Shown here in pieces: positions 16,497 to 24,873 of a stretch of DNA of 64,000 nucleotides (its first letter is position 1; each line of letters begins with the position of its first letter). The translations under genes were made by a program, and so were the position numbers. A model generated the notes under the pieces. The model was not told the DNA's origin, ran no database searches, and was given only the letters and a program-made list of their open reading frames with translations. This DNA is from Microbacterium sp. BR1 (lineage in GTDB: Bacteria > Actinomycetota > Actinomycetes > Actinomycetales > Microbacteriaceae): positions 62,001 to 126,000 of the forward strand of contig NZ_NMUN01000007.1 in the NCBI RefSeq assembly GCF_002812725.1. Direction: 5' to 3'.

Positions 16497-17329
16497 CGGA
16501 CGGTCTCCGTTCCGCCACGGCTCGCGTCTGCGGAAGGGGGCCGCCACGCGCGCACGAGCAGCAGCACGAGGATCGCCGTGACCAGCAGCAGCAGCGACAG
16601 CGCCACCGCGGTCCCCTGCCCGACCCCCGAGCCGTTGAATGCCGTGTAGATCGCGAGGGGCATCGTCTGCGTCACGCCGGGAGCGTTCCCGGCGAAGAGC
16701 GCGGTCGCCCCGAACTCGCCGATCGCCCGGGCGAACGCGAGGATCACCCCGGCGATGAGTCCGGGCGCGGCGAGCGGCAGTGTGACCCGCCACAGGATCC
16801 GCCACCGCCCGGCCCCGAGCGTCGATGCCGTGCGCTCGAACTCGACCCCGGCCGTGCGCATCGAGCCCTCGAGCGCGAGCACGAGGAAGGGCAGGGCGAC
16901 GAACGTCTGCGCGAGGATCACGGCCGTGGTCGAGAACGGGATCTGGATGCCCCAGGTCTCGAGCGCCTGGCCGAGCGGTCCCGTCCGGCCGAACAGGAAG
17001 AGCAGAGCGACGCCACCCACCATCGGGGGCAGGACGAGCGGCACGGTCACGATCACGCGCAGCAGCGCCGAGACGCGGGGCCCCGAACGGGCGATGACCA
17101 GCGCGAGGGGCACACCGAGCAGCACGCAGATCGCGGTCGCGACGAATCCGGTGCGGAGCGACAGCCAGAGGGCATCGAGCGCCGCGGGCGAGGTGATGTC
17201 GGCCCAGAGCGTCGACCATTCCACGCGCGCGACGAGCGCACCGAGAGGCACGACGAGCAGGGCGAGCCCGAGCACGGCGGGCACGGCCAGAATCGGCGGG
17301 ACGAACCCCACCGCACCGCGCCCCGACAT
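16493..17329 (-). CDS. modB: Molybdate ABC transporter permease ModB
   Basis: A 278-residue permease with about six membrane segments. LPLVLPPMVGGVALLFLFGRTGPLG is typical of ModB/CysT, and ASTLGAGRWRILWRVTLPLAAPG is the coupling-helix (EAA) loop that contacts ModC. The ATG at 17329 shares one base with the modA stop (TGATG), and its own stop overlaps modC. Confidence 0.94.
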   Translation of the reverse strand: MSGRGAVGFVPPILAVPAVLGLALLVVPLGALVARVEWSTLWADITSPAALDALWLSLRTGFVATAICVLLGVPLALVIARSGPRVSALLRVIVTVPLVLPPMVGGVALLFLFGRTGPLGQALETWGIQIPFSTTAVILAQTFVALPFLVLALEGSMRTAGVEFERTASTLGAGRWRILWRVTLPLAAPGLIAGVILAFARAIGEFGATALFAGNAPGVTQTMPLAIYTAFNGSGVGQGTAVALSLLLLVTAILVLLLVRAWRPPSADASRGGTETVR

Positions 17330-18156
17330 CACGGGGACCCGAACCCGCGGTCCGCGAACTGCAGGTCGGCGAGAATCGCCTGCCCGCGCGCACCGAGCAC
17401 GAAAGCGACGAACGCGGCGGCGGCGTCGGGGTCGGCCGCACCCGCGAGTGCGGCGATCGGATACCTGTTGACGACGTCCTCGGCCCCGTCGGGCACGATG
17501 GCCGCGACGTCCTCGCGCCCGACGACATCCGTGCGGTAGACGAGGCCGGCGTCGGCCTCGCCCGCAGCCACCTTCGTCAGCACCGCCGTGACGTTCTGCT
17601 CGACGCTCACCGGTCGCGCGACGACCCCGGCATTCGAGAGCAGCGTCGCGGATGCCGCGCCACACGGAACCTCGGGAGCGCACAGCACGATCGACAGGTC
17701 GGCATCGGCGAGATCCTCGAGCGAGGTCACCCGACCGGGATTGCCCGCGGGAACGACGATCACGAGGGTGTTGCCGGCGAAGAGCTCCGCGGATCCCGCG
17801 AGCAGTCCGGCGTCCTCCACGGTCTCCATGTTCTTCTCGTCCGCCGAGGCGAAGACGTCCGCGGGGGCACCCTCGACGATCTGCCGGGCCAGCGTGCTCG
17901 ATCCGTCGTACACGAGGGGAAGGATATCGACTCCCGGGTTCTCGGCCTCGAATTCTGCGGAGATCCGATCGAACGCCGTGCGCAGGGACGCGGCCGCATA
18001 AACCGACAGGCTTCCCGAGAGCTCGCCGGATTCGGATGCTTCGGGCTCCGCTCCTGGCGATGCCGCGCACCCGGCGAGCGCGAGCGCCACGGCGACCGCG
18101 GCTGCCGCCAGCGCGACGATCCGACCCGTCCGCCGCGCGGACCCCCGCGCTCTCAT
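17329..18156 (-). CDS. modA: Molybdate-binding lipoprotein ModA
   Basis: A 275-residue periplasmic-type binding protein anchored as a lipoprotein: Arg-rich start, hydrophobic stretch, then lipobox LALAGC with the lipidated Cys at residue 30. LSVYAAASLRTAFDRI is the ModA signature that contributes Ser residues to the oxyanion pocket; FASADEKNM and AGEADAGLVYRTD are further ModA blocks. It binds molybdate or tungstate outside the membrane and passes it to ModB. It overlaps the Mop-domain regulator by 4 nt. Confidence 0.94.
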   Translation of the reverse strand: MRARGSARRTGRIVALAAAAVAVALALAGCAASPGAEPEASESGELSGSLSVYAAASLRTAFDRISAEFEAENPGVDILPLVYDGSSTLARQIVEGAPADVFASADEKNMETVEDAGLLAGSAELFAGNTLVIVVPAGNPGRVTSLEDLADADLSIVLCAPEVPCGAASATLLSNAGVVARPVSVEQNVTAVLTKVAAGEADAGLVYRTDVVGREDVAAIVPDGAEDVVNRYPIAALAGAADPDAAAAFVAFVLGARGQAILADLQFADRGFGSP

Positions 18157-18545
18157 TCGCGGGGCGCTTCGACGATGACGTTGGTCGCCTTGACGACCGC
18201 GACGGCGAGCGAGCCGACATCGAGGTTCATCTCGCGCACGGCCTCCGCCGACAGCAGCGAAACGACGCGGTGGGGGCCCGCCTGGATGTCGAGCTGCGCC
18301 ATGACGCCGTCGATCTGCACACGCGTCACCAGCCCGACGAAGCGGTTGCGGGCACTGGAGAGGACGTCGGTGGGGTCGGCGGCGGCACGCGCCAGCTCGA
18401 CCGCACGGGCGGCGAGCGCATCGCCGGGAACCTCGGCGGGTGTGGCCCCGGTGGTGGGCAGCAGCTCCTGCTCGATCCACCGGCGCACGGTATCGTCGCT
18501 CACCCCGAGCAGTCGGGCGGCCTCGGCGATCTTGTAGCTGCGCAT
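18153..18545 (-). CDS. HTH plus Mop-domain molybdate-responsive regulator
   Basis: A 130-residue protein. Residues about 3-50 form a MerR/excisionase-like helix-turn-helix (YKIAEAARLLGVSDDTVRRWI). Residues about 63-128 form a Mop/TOBE molybdate-binding domain (SSARNRFVGLVTRVQIDGVMAQL). It probably represses modABC when molybdate is plentiful, like ModE but with a shorter domain order. The ATG at 18545 lies 6 nt after a TAGACT -10, so it is probably leaderless and would be the first gene of the mod operon. Confidence 0.85.
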   Translation of the reverse strand: MRSYKIAEAARLLGVSDDTVRRWIEQELLPTTGATPAEVPGDALAARAVELARAAADPTDVLSSARNRFVGLVTRVQIDGVMAQLDIQAGPHRVVSLLSAEAVREMNLDVGSLAVAVVKATNVIVEAPRE

Positions 18546-18551
18546 ACGGCC

Positions 18552-18557
18552 AGTCTA
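18552..18557 (-). promoter_or_regulatory. -10 of the leaderless mod operon
   Basis: TAGACT (minus strand) followed by GGCCGT and then the ATG of the Mop-domain regulator: a clear leaderless promoter. Confidence 0.6.
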
Positions 18558-18746
18558 TGTCCGCATCTGCGCCCCATCGCCGCACTTTTCTCCGCAGGAG
18601 CGGATGCCGTGAACGCGGCCGCCCGCGCCGACCGTGCCGTCCGCACGATCAAACCTGCGACACCCCGCGAGAACCTCGGATGCTCCGGCGCGTCGCGGTC
18701 CGGTCGTGCGGATGGCACATCCCGGCCACCCCGCCGCCCACCGGAT

Positions 18747-18752
18747 TACCCT
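18747..18752 (+). promoter_or_regulatory. -10 of leaderless moeZ-like operon
   Basis: TACCCT ends 6 nt before the ATG at 18759. The 213-nt region between the divergent mod and moe operons otherwise shows no gene. Confidence 0.5.
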
Positions 18753-18758
18753 GGGGTC

Positions 18759-19907
18759 ATGCCTCTTCCCCCCCTCGTCGAGCCCGTCGCCGCCCTCAGC
18801 GAGCACGAACGCGCCCGCACGGTTCGGCACGCGAGCCTCGCCGGATTCGGTGAACTCGGGCAACGCCGCCTGCGCGCCGCGCACGTCGCGGTCGTCGGCG
18901 CCGGGGGGCTCGGGTCACCCGTGCTGCTCGCCCTCGCCGCGGCCGGGGTGGGCACGCTCACCGTCATCGACGACGACGCGGTCGAGGCGTCCAATCTGCA
19001 GCGCCAGGTGATCCACTCGCTCGCCGACGTCGGCGAGCCGAAGATCGACAGCGCCGCCCGGCGGATCGCGGGGCTCTCACCCGAGACCGAGGTGCGCGGC
19101 CGCAAGACCCGGATCGACCCCACGAACGCGCGGGAGCTGCTCGCGGGAGCCGACCTCGTGATCGACGGGAGCGACACCTTCGACACACGTGAGACCGTTG
19201 CCACCGCGTGCGAGGCACTCGGGGTGCCGCTCGTGTGGGGCACGGTGCAGGAGTTCGCCGCGCAGGTCACGGTCTTCTGGAGCGCACCGCCCGCGGGCAC
19301 CGACCCCGTCCGCCTCGGCGATCTCTACCCCACGGGCAGCGTCGGCTTCGTGCCGACCTGCGCCGATGTCGGGGTGCTGGGGGCGCTCTGCCTGCAGGTC
19401 GGGGGCCTCATGGCGATCGAGGCGATCAAGCTCATCGCCGGCATCGGCGACCCGCTGCTCGGCCGCGTCCTGGTCATCGACAGCCTGCGTGGCCGGCAGC
19501 GCGAGGTGCCGCTGCGCGGCGCCGGGGTCGAGCCATCCGTCCCCTCCGCGGCAACCGCCCCCGCAACGAACTCCGCCCTCCCCGAGATCTCACCCGCCGA
19601 GCTCGCCGCCGAGCTCGCCGCCGGCACGGCGCCGACGATGATCGACGTGCGCGAGCAGCACGAACTCGCGGGCGGCACGATCCCGGGTTCGCACCACCTC
19701 CCGCTGGGCGCGGTGCTGGCCGACCCGACGGCGTTCGCGGAGTCGATCGGCGGCCCCGTGGTCGTGATCTGCCAGGCGGGCGTGCGCGCCGCCCGCGCCG
19801 CCCGCGCCCTCGCTTCCGTCGGCGTCGACGCCATCGTGCTGACGGGCGGAATGGATGCCTGGGCCGCCCCACACCCCACGGCGCACCTCTCGACGGCCGG
19901 CGCATGA
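18759..19907 (+). CDS. moeZ: Adenylyltransferase/sulfurtransferase MoeZ-like (MoeB plus rhodanese)
   Basis: A 382-residue fusion. The N-terminal E1-like domain has the ATP-binding GAGGLGSPV (about residue 48) and DDDAVEASNLQRQVIH. The C-terminal rhodanese domain (about residues 275-375) has the active loop CQAGVR with Cys338. It adenylates the MoaD C-terminus and loads it with sulfur as thiocarboxylate for molybdopterin synthesis. The usual CxxC zinc motif (CYRC) of MoeB is absent: the matching stretch reads TDPVRLGDLYPTG. The later conserved Cys in VPTCADVG remains. It overlaps moeA by 4 nt. Confidence 0.88.
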   Translation: MPLPPLVEPVAALSEHERARTVRHASLAGFGELGQRRLRAAHVAVVGAGGLGSPVLLALAAAGVGTLTVIDDDAVEASNLQRQVIHSLADVGEPKIDSAARRIAGLSPETEVRGRKTRIDPTNARELLAGADLVIDGSDTFDTRETVATACEALGVPLVWGTVQEFAAQVTVFWSAPPAGTDPVRLGDLYPTGSVGFVPTCADVGVLGALCLQVGGLMAIEAIKLIAGIGDPLLGRVLVIDSLRGRQREVPLRGAGVEPSVPSAATAPATNSALPEISPAELAAELAAGTAPTMIDVREQHELAGGTIPGSHHLPLGAVLADPTAFAESIGGPVVVICQAGVRAARAARALASVGVDAIVLTGGMDAWAAPHPTAHLSTAGA

Positions 19908-21139
19908 GCCTCCGCACGGTCGAAGAGCACCTCGCCCAGATCCTCGCCGCAGCCCACCCCCTCGACACCGTCGAGGTCCCGCTCGCGGCGGCGGCCGGGC
20001 ACACACTCGCCGCCCCCGTGCTCGCGCGCGTCGACATCCCCGTCTTCGACAATTCGGCGATGGACGGCTTCGCCGTCCGTTTCTCGGACGTCGAGTCCGC
20101 CACGGCCGATGCCCCCGTCACGCTGCGCGTCGTCGCCGACCTGCCCGCGGGCACGGAGCTCGATCCCGCGTTGGCGGAGGGCGAAACGGCCCGCATCATG
20201 ACGGGATCGCCGCTGCCGACCGCGGCCGACACCGTCGTGCCGTTCGAGGACACGGCCGGCGGACTCGACGACTCCCTCGAGCGAACGGTGGTGCTCGCGG
20301 CACCCCGTGCACTCGGCGCCCACGTGCGGCGACGCGGCGGTGACGCGCGCGCCGGCGACGAGATCGTCCCGGCGGGGGCGGTACTCGGGGCCCTGCAACT
20401 CGCGGCCGCCGCGGCGGCGGGCATTGCCCACGTGACGGTCACCCGGCGCCCCCGCGTCGTCGTCCTGTCGACGGGCACCGAGCTGGCCGAACCCGGCACG
20501 GCGCTCCGCCGCGGGCAGATCCCCGAGTCCAACTCGGTGTTGCTGTCCGAGCTCGCCCGCGAGGCGGGTGCCGATGTGGTTCACGTCGGCAGCGTCGGGG
20601 ACGACGAGGCCGAGTTCCGCGCCGTCCTGGCCTCCGCCGTCGGCGCGGATGTCGTCATCACATCGGGCGGCGTCAGCGCCGGCGCGTACGAGGTCGTCAA
20701 GAACGCCCTGGGTTCGGACACCGCGATCTCGTTCGTGAAGGTCGCGATGCAGCCCGGGAAGCCGCAGGGTTTCGGCACGCTGCCCGGCGGCGCGCTGTTC
20801 TTCGGACTGCCCGGCAATCCCGTCAGCTCGGCCGTGTCGTTCGAGACGTTCGTGCGCCCCGCGCTGCTCGCCCTGCAGGGCAGGACCACCATCCATCGAC
20901 CGCTGCTCCGACTGCCCGCAGCACAGGGCTGGACGACCCCGCCCGGTCGGCGCCAGTACCTCCCGGCCGCGATCGACCGCACCGACCCCGCCCGGTGGAC
21001 GGTGCGCCCCGCGACGGCCGGCGGCTCGGGCTCGCACCTGGCCGGCGGGCTCGCGCGGGCCGAGGCCTACGCGGTCGTCGGCGCCGAGCTCTCACGGGTC
21101 GAGCCCGGCGACCCCGTCGATGTCATGCTGGTCTCATGA
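19904..21139 (+). CDS. moeA: Molybdopterin molybdotransferase MoeA
   Basis: A 411-residue enzyme that inserts molybdate into adenylated molybdopterin. DNSAMDGFAVR near residue 50 is the MoeA signature, ARIMTGSPLP and TSGGVSAGAYE are the further MoeA/MogA-fold motifs, and FFGLPGNPVS sits near the end of that domain. The ATG overlaps the moeZ stop (ATGA at 19904-19907), and moaC overlaps its end in the same way, so the whole operon is coupled. The domain order is complete. Confidence 0.95.
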   Translation: MSLRTVEEHLAQILAAAHPLDTVEVPLAAAAGHTLAAPVLARVDIPVFDNSAMDGFAVRFSDVESATADAPVTLRVVADLPAGTELDPALAEGETARIMTGSPLPTAADTVVPFEDTAGGLDDSLERTVVLAAPRALGAHVRRRGGDARAGDEIVPAGAVLGALQLAAAAAAGIAHVTVTRRPRVVVLSTGTELAEPGTALRRGQIPESNSVLLSELAREAGADVVHVGSVGDDEAEFRAVLASAVGADVVITSGGVSAGAYEVVKNALGSDTAISFVKVAMQPGKPQGFGTLPGGALFFGLPGNPVSSAVSFETFVRPALLALQGRTTIHRPLLRLPAAQGWTTPPGRRQYLPAAIDRTDPARWTVRPATAGGSGSHLAGGLARAEAYAVVGAELSRVEPGDPVDVMLVS

Positions 21140-21612
21140 GCTTCACCCACCTGGACGAGTCCGGCCACGCGCGCATGGTCGACGTCACCGACGAACAACC
21201 GACCGTTCGCGCGGCCACGGCCCGCGGGTTCGTGCGGTGCGCGCCCGAGGTCGTCGCGTCGCTACGCGACGGGTCCGTGCCGAAGGGCGATGTGCTCGCC
21301 GTGGCGCGGATCGCCGGCATCCAGGGCGCGAAGCGCTGCGCCGAGCTGCTGCCTCTCGCGCACATCATCGGGGTGCACGGTGCATCCGTCGACCTCGCGA
21401 TCGAGGACGAGGGCGTCGCGATCGAGGCGACCGTCCGCACGGCCGATCGCACGGGCGTCGAGATGGAGGCCCTCACCGCCGTCTCGGTGGCCGCGCTCGC
21501 GATCGTCGACATGGTGAAGGGGCTCGACAAGTCGAGCTCGATCGAGAACGTGCGCATCACCGCCAAAGAAGGCGGACGTTCGGGATCGTGGAAGCGCCCC
21601 GGCGAGGAGTGA
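21136..21612 (+). CDS. moaC: Cyclic pyranopterin monophosphate synthase MoaC
   Basis: A 158-residue enzyme that rearranges the MoaA product to cyclic pyranopterin monophosphate. FTHLDESGHARMVDVT is the family start; KRCAELLPLAHIIGVH and DKSSSIENVRI match the conserved active-site regions, and GVEMEALTAVSVAALAIVDM is the MoaC signature. It overlaps moeA by 4 nt and mobA by 4 nt (GTGA). Confidence 0.95.
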   Translation: MSFTHLDESGHARMVDVTDEQPTVRAATARGFVRCAPEVVASLRDGSVPKGDVLAVARIAGIQGAKRCAELLPLAHIIGVHGASVDLAIEDEGVAIEATVRTADRTGVEMEALTAVSVAALAIVDMVKGLDKSSSIENVRITAKEGGRSGSWKRPGEE

Positions 21613-22481
21613 ACGCGCCGCGGGGCACCGGGTTCGACGCGATCGTCCTCGCGGGCGGTCGCGCCTCTCGTCTGGGCGGCGCCGCGAAGCCCCTCCTCGA
21701 GGTCGACGGCACCGCGCTCCTCGCTCGCACGGTGGCGGCCGCCCGCAACGCGGGAGCGAACAGGATCGTCGTCGCCGGTGAGCGGATGCTCGATGAGCCG
21801 CTGGTGGAGTGGGTGCGCGAAGATCCGCCGTTCGGCGGCCCCGTCGCCGCGATCATCGCGGCGCTCCCGCGGATCGAGGCGGAGTGGACCCTCGTGCTCG
21901 CGTGCGACCTGCCCGGAATCGACCAGGCGCTCGCCCTGCTTCCGCTGAGAGATCCACGTGAAGACGGAACACACCTGACGGATGCCTCGGGTCGGTCGCA
22001 GTGGCTGACCGCCCTGTACCGCACGGCCGCTCTTCGCGAGGCCGCGGCATCCGTGCCCGCGTCGGGACGCAACGCTCCGGTCAGGTCCCTCGTCGGCGCG
22101 TTGCGGCTGTCGGCCGTGCGTGCCCCCGAAGCCGCGACCCGCGATGTCGACACATGGGAGGATCTTGAGTGGGCCCGCCGCGTTTCGGGTGAGCCCGGAG
22201 AGGACATCATCGTGTCGGATCGCACCCTCCCGCCCGAGGCGCTCGACGAGTGGGCGAACGCGCTCGGCGAGCGTTTCGAACTCGCGAACGACGACGTGCA
22301 CGTCGCCCTGATCCTCGACCTCGCCCGCGATGTCGCCAACGGGGTCGCGCGCCCCGCGGCGCCCGTGAGCGCCTTCGTGGCGGGACTCGTCGCCGGGCGC
22401 GCCGGTGGCTCGCCCGAATCCGTGCGCGAGGCCGTGCGCGCGATCACCGAACTCGCCGAGAAGTGGGCGGAGAAGCGCTAG
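21609..22481 (+). CDS. mobA: MobA-like nucleotidyltransferase fused to a DUF6457-type domain
   Basis: A 290-residue protein. Residues 1 to about 190 form an NTP-transferase domain with AIVLAGGRASRLGGAAKPLL (the MobA-type GG..R.GG.DK-like loop; here the Lys is followed by Pro) and a DLPG metal site. Residues about 200-290 form a helical domain (LDEWANALGERFEL, then LDLARDVANGVARPAAPVSAF) found in actinobacterial MobA fusions. It would attach GMP to Mo-MPT. The start is GTG overlapping the moaC stop, supported by GGCGAGG upstream. It shares one base with the moaD start. Confidence 0.85.
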   Translation: MNAPRGTGFDAIVLAGGRASRLGGAAKPLLEVDGTALLARTVAAARNAGANRIVVAGERMLDEPLVEWVREDPPFGGPVAAIIAALPRIEAEWTLVLACDLPGIDQALALLPLRDPREDGTHLTDASGRSQWLTALYRTAALREAAASVPASGRNAPVRSLVGALRLSAVRAPEAATRDVDTWEDLEWARRVSGEPGEDIIVSDRTLPPEALDEWANALGERFELANDDVHVALILDLARDVANGVARPAAPVSAFVAGLVAGRAGGSPESVREAVRAITELAEKWAEKR

Positions 22482-22714
22482 TGGCCCGCGTCCGCTATTT
22501 CGCCGCCGCCGAAGAAGCCGCCGGTCGCGAAGAAGAGGCACGTTCCGAGGCGACTCTCGGCGAACTCCGCGCCGCGCTGACGAACGACTACCCCGAGCTG
22601 GGCCGCATCCTGCCCCGGTGTGCCGTGCTGGTCGGCGGGTCGCGCGCGGGCGACGAGGTATCGCTCTCGGGCGACGTCCTGGTCGATGTCCTTCCCCCCT
22701 TCGCAGGGGGCTGA
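22481..22714 (+). CDS. moaD: Molybdopterin synthase small subunit MoaD
   Basis: A 77-residue ubiquitin-like protein. It starts VARVRYFAAAEEAAG and ends PPFAGG; the terminal GG is adenylated and thiocarboxylated by the MoeZ-like enzyme, then gives sulfur to the pterin in the MoaD-MoaE complex. The GTG start shares one base with the mobA stop. It is short but matches the family length. Confidence 0.93.
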   Translation: MARVRYFAAAEEAAGREEEARSEATLGELRAALTNDYPELGRILPRCAVLVGGSRAGDEVSLSGDVLVDVLPPFAGG

Positions 22715-22718
22715 GCGG

Positions 22719-23900
22719 GTGAGTGCGAGCGAGTTCGACGACATCACGCAGGAGCGGCTGCGCGAAGCCGGAAGCGTGAAGTGGACGATGTTCCCCGACG
22801 CGATCGGCGCCTGGGTCGCCGAGATGGACTTCGGGCTCGCCCCCGCGATCAACACCGCCCTGACCTCGGCGCTCGCCCGCGGCGTGACGGGCTACCTGCC
22901 GACCGCGCTCGCGGACGAACTCGCCGCCGCGACGGCCGCCTGGTGCGCCGAGCGCTACGGATGGCACGTGCCCGCGGGACGGGTGCACCACCTGCCCGAT
23001 GTCATCACCGCCTTCGAGGTGACGATCGAGCGCTTCACACCGCCGGGCTCGGCTGTCATCGTCCCCACGCCGGCGTACATGCCGTTCTTGATGGTGCCCC
23101 AGATGCTCGGCCGCCGGGTCATCGAGGTTCCGAGCATCGAGCGCGACGGACGAATGGTCATGGACCTCGAGGGTATCGATCGCGCCTTCCACGACGGCGG
23201 CGGGCTGCTCGTCCTCTGCAACCCGCACAACCCCCTCGGCACGGTCTTCACCCGGTCGGAGCTGCAGGCGGTGTCCGAGGTCGTCGCCGCTCACGACGGA
23301 CGCGTGTTCTCGGACGAGATCCACGCGCCGATCGTCTACGCTCCCGCGACCCATCTGCCCTACGCATCGCTCTCGGACGTCACGGCCGCCCACACGATCA
23401 CCGCGACCTCGGCGTCGAAGGCCTGGAACCTCGCGGGGCTGAAGTGCGCCCAGTTGATCCTGTCGAACGAGGCCGACGAAGCCGCGTGGCAGGGGTTCGG
23501 GATGTGGGCGGGGCACGGCACCGCGACGGTCGGCGTGATCGCCAACACGGCGGCCTACGCGGATGGCGGGCCGTGGCTCGACGAGGTCATCGAGTACCTC
23601 GACGGCAACCGCCGCCTGTTGGCCGAGCTCGTTGCCGAGCTGCTGCCGGCGGCACGGCTGATAACGCCCGAGGGGACCTACATCGCGCTCGTCGACTTCC
23701 GTGCCTACGGTCTCGAGGGCGACCTGGGCGAGTGGTTCCGCACGAACGCGGGTGTCGCGATGACGGACGGCGCGGCATGCGGCGTCGCGGGCATCGGGCA
23801 CGCGCGCCTCGTCTTCGCCCTGCCCCGCCCGATCCTCCGCGAGGCCATCGAGCGCATAGCGGCCGCTCTCGAAGCGCGGCCCGCCATCGCGAAGGTCTAG
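22719..23900 (+). CDS. PatB/MalY-type aminotransferase or C-S lyase
   Basis: A 393-residue fold-type I PLP enzyme. WVAEMDFGLAPAI near the start and CNPHNPLGTVFT are typical of PatB/MalY. SASKAWNLAGLKCA holds the PLP lysine, and VFSDEIHAPIVY the cofactor-binding Asp. The GTG start at 22719 has CAGGGGG 8 nt upstream and lies 4 nt after moaD. These enzymes cleave cystathionine or cysteine S-conjugates, or act as transaminases. Its place at the end of the Moco operon is notable, because sulfur from cysteine is needed there, but a role in Moco synthesis is only an inference. It ends on a CTAG shared with moaE. Confidence 0.85.
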   Translation: MSASEFDDITQERLREAGSVKWTMFPDAIGAWVAEMDFGLAPAINTALTSALARGVTGYLPTALADELAAATAAWCAERYGWHVPAGRVHHLPDVITAFEVTIERFTPPGSAVIVPTPAYMPFLMVPQMLGRRVIEVPSIERDGRMVMDLEGIDRAFHDGGGLLVLCNPHNPLGTVFTRSELQAVSEVVAAHDGRVFSDEIHAPIVYAPATHLPYASLSDVTAAHTITATSASKAWNLAGLKCAQLILSNEADEAAWQGFGMWAGHGTATVGVIANTAAYADGGPWLDEVIEYLDGNRRLLAELVAELLPAARLITPEGTYIALVDFRAYGLEGDLGEWFRTNAGVAMTDGAACGVAGIGHARLVFALPRPILREAIERIAAALEARPAIAKV

Positions 23901-24355
23901 CCGCCCAGACCCTTCCACGCGGTGGTTCCGTCGGCCTCGACCTGACGCTTCCAGACCGGCAGCTCGGACTTGATCGCCTCGATCAGCGTGCGGCTGACCT
24001 CGTAGGCCTCGGCGCGGTGGGGTGAGGCGACCGCGATCACGACCGCCGCGTCCCCGACGCTCAGGCGCCCCACGCGGTGACTGACGGCCACGACCGCCTC
24101 GGAGGACCCGATCGCCTCGGCTGCGATGCGGCGCAGGGTCGCCTCCGCATCGGGATGCGCCGTGTACTCGAGCGCGACGACGGCACCCGAGGCATCCGGA
24201 TCGTGGTCGCGCACGCGCCCGACGAACGTGGTGACCGCGCCCGCCGAAGCATCCTCGACCGCGGCCAGATGCGTGTCGAGATCGAGCGGCTCGGTGCTGA
24301 TGCGGGTCAGGCGGACCGCGTCCCGCGCGGTCGTCGTCGCAGGTGAATCCGTCAC
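23897..24355 (-). CDS. moaE: Molybdopterin synthase large subunit MoaE
   Basis: A 152-residue subunit. GAVTTFVGRVRDHD, LEYTAHPDAEA, VAVSHRVGRLSVGD and ELPVWKRQ are the MoaE blocks; the Lys in VWKRQ is catalytic. It converts cyclic pyranopterin monophosphate to molybdopterin with MoaD. GTG start at 24355 overlaps the mog stop by 4 nt, so mog and moaE form one unit. It is convergent with the PatB-like gene. Confidence 0.95.
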   Translation of the reverse strand: MTDSPATTTARDAVRLTRISTEPLDLDTHLAAVEDASAGAVTTFVGRVRDHDPDASGAVVALEYTAHPDAEATLRRIAAEAIGSSEAVVAVSHRVGRLSVGDAAVVIAVASPHRAEAYEVSRTLIEAIKSELPVWKRQVEADGTTAWKGLGG

Positions 24356-24861
24356 GTGTGGTCCCCTCCGCCGAGCTGGTCGATGACGTGCCGGGCGACC
24401 GACAGGATGACCGGGATGCCCGAGCCGACGGCCGCGGTCGAGCCGGGCAGGTTCACCACGAGCGCGCCCGCCGTCACCCCGGGAGCCGCGTCCACGGCGC
24501 CCGCGAGGCCGCGGGAGAGCATCCCGCCGGGCTTCTCGGATGCGCCGATGCGGCGGAGCTCTTCGGCGATGCCCGGGATCTCCCGCGTGACGACGCGCGC
24601 GGTCCCCTCGGGTGTGACGTCGCGCGGGCCGACGCCCGTTCCGCCCGTCGTGACGATCAGGCGGGCGCCCTCCGCGAGCGCCGCACGGAGCGCCGACTCG
24701 ACGCTGTCTGCACCGTCGGGCACGACCACGGGATCGGCGCAGTCGAAACCACCCGCGCGCAGCCCCTCCACGGCCGCGGGGCCGCTGCGGTCCTCGCGCA
24801 GGCCCGCGGAGGATCGATCCGAGACCGTCACGACAACGGCTCGATACGGGTTGGCGTTCAC
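24352..24861 (-). CDS. mog: Molybdopterin adenylyltransferase Mog/MoaB type
   Basis: A 169-residue protein. VVVTVSDRSSAG is the opening strand, TTGGTGVGPRDVTPEGT the pterin-binding signature and LVVNLPGSTAAV the second family motif. It adenylates molybdopterin before MoeA adds Mo. The start is GTG with a TAGGCT -10 exactly 6 nt upstream, so the mog-moaE message is probably leaderless, with its promoter inside the end of the neighbouring SDR gene. Confidence 0.93.
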   Translation of the reverse strand: MNANPYRAVVVTVSDRSSAGLREDRSGPAAVEGLRAGGFDCADPVVVPDGADSVESALRAALAEGARLIVTTGGTGVGPRDVTPEGTARVVTREIPGIAEELRRIGASEKPGGMLSRGLAGAVDAAPGVTAGALVVNLPGSTAAVGSGIPVILSVARHVIDQLGGGDHT

Positions 24862-24867
24862 GAACCC

Positions 24868-24873
24868 AGCCTA
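24868..24873 (-). promoter_or_regulatory. -10 of leaderless mog-moaE operon
   Basis: TAGGCT on the minus strand, 6 nt before the GTG of mog; it overlaps the stop codon of the upstream SDR-type gene. Confidence 0.55.
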
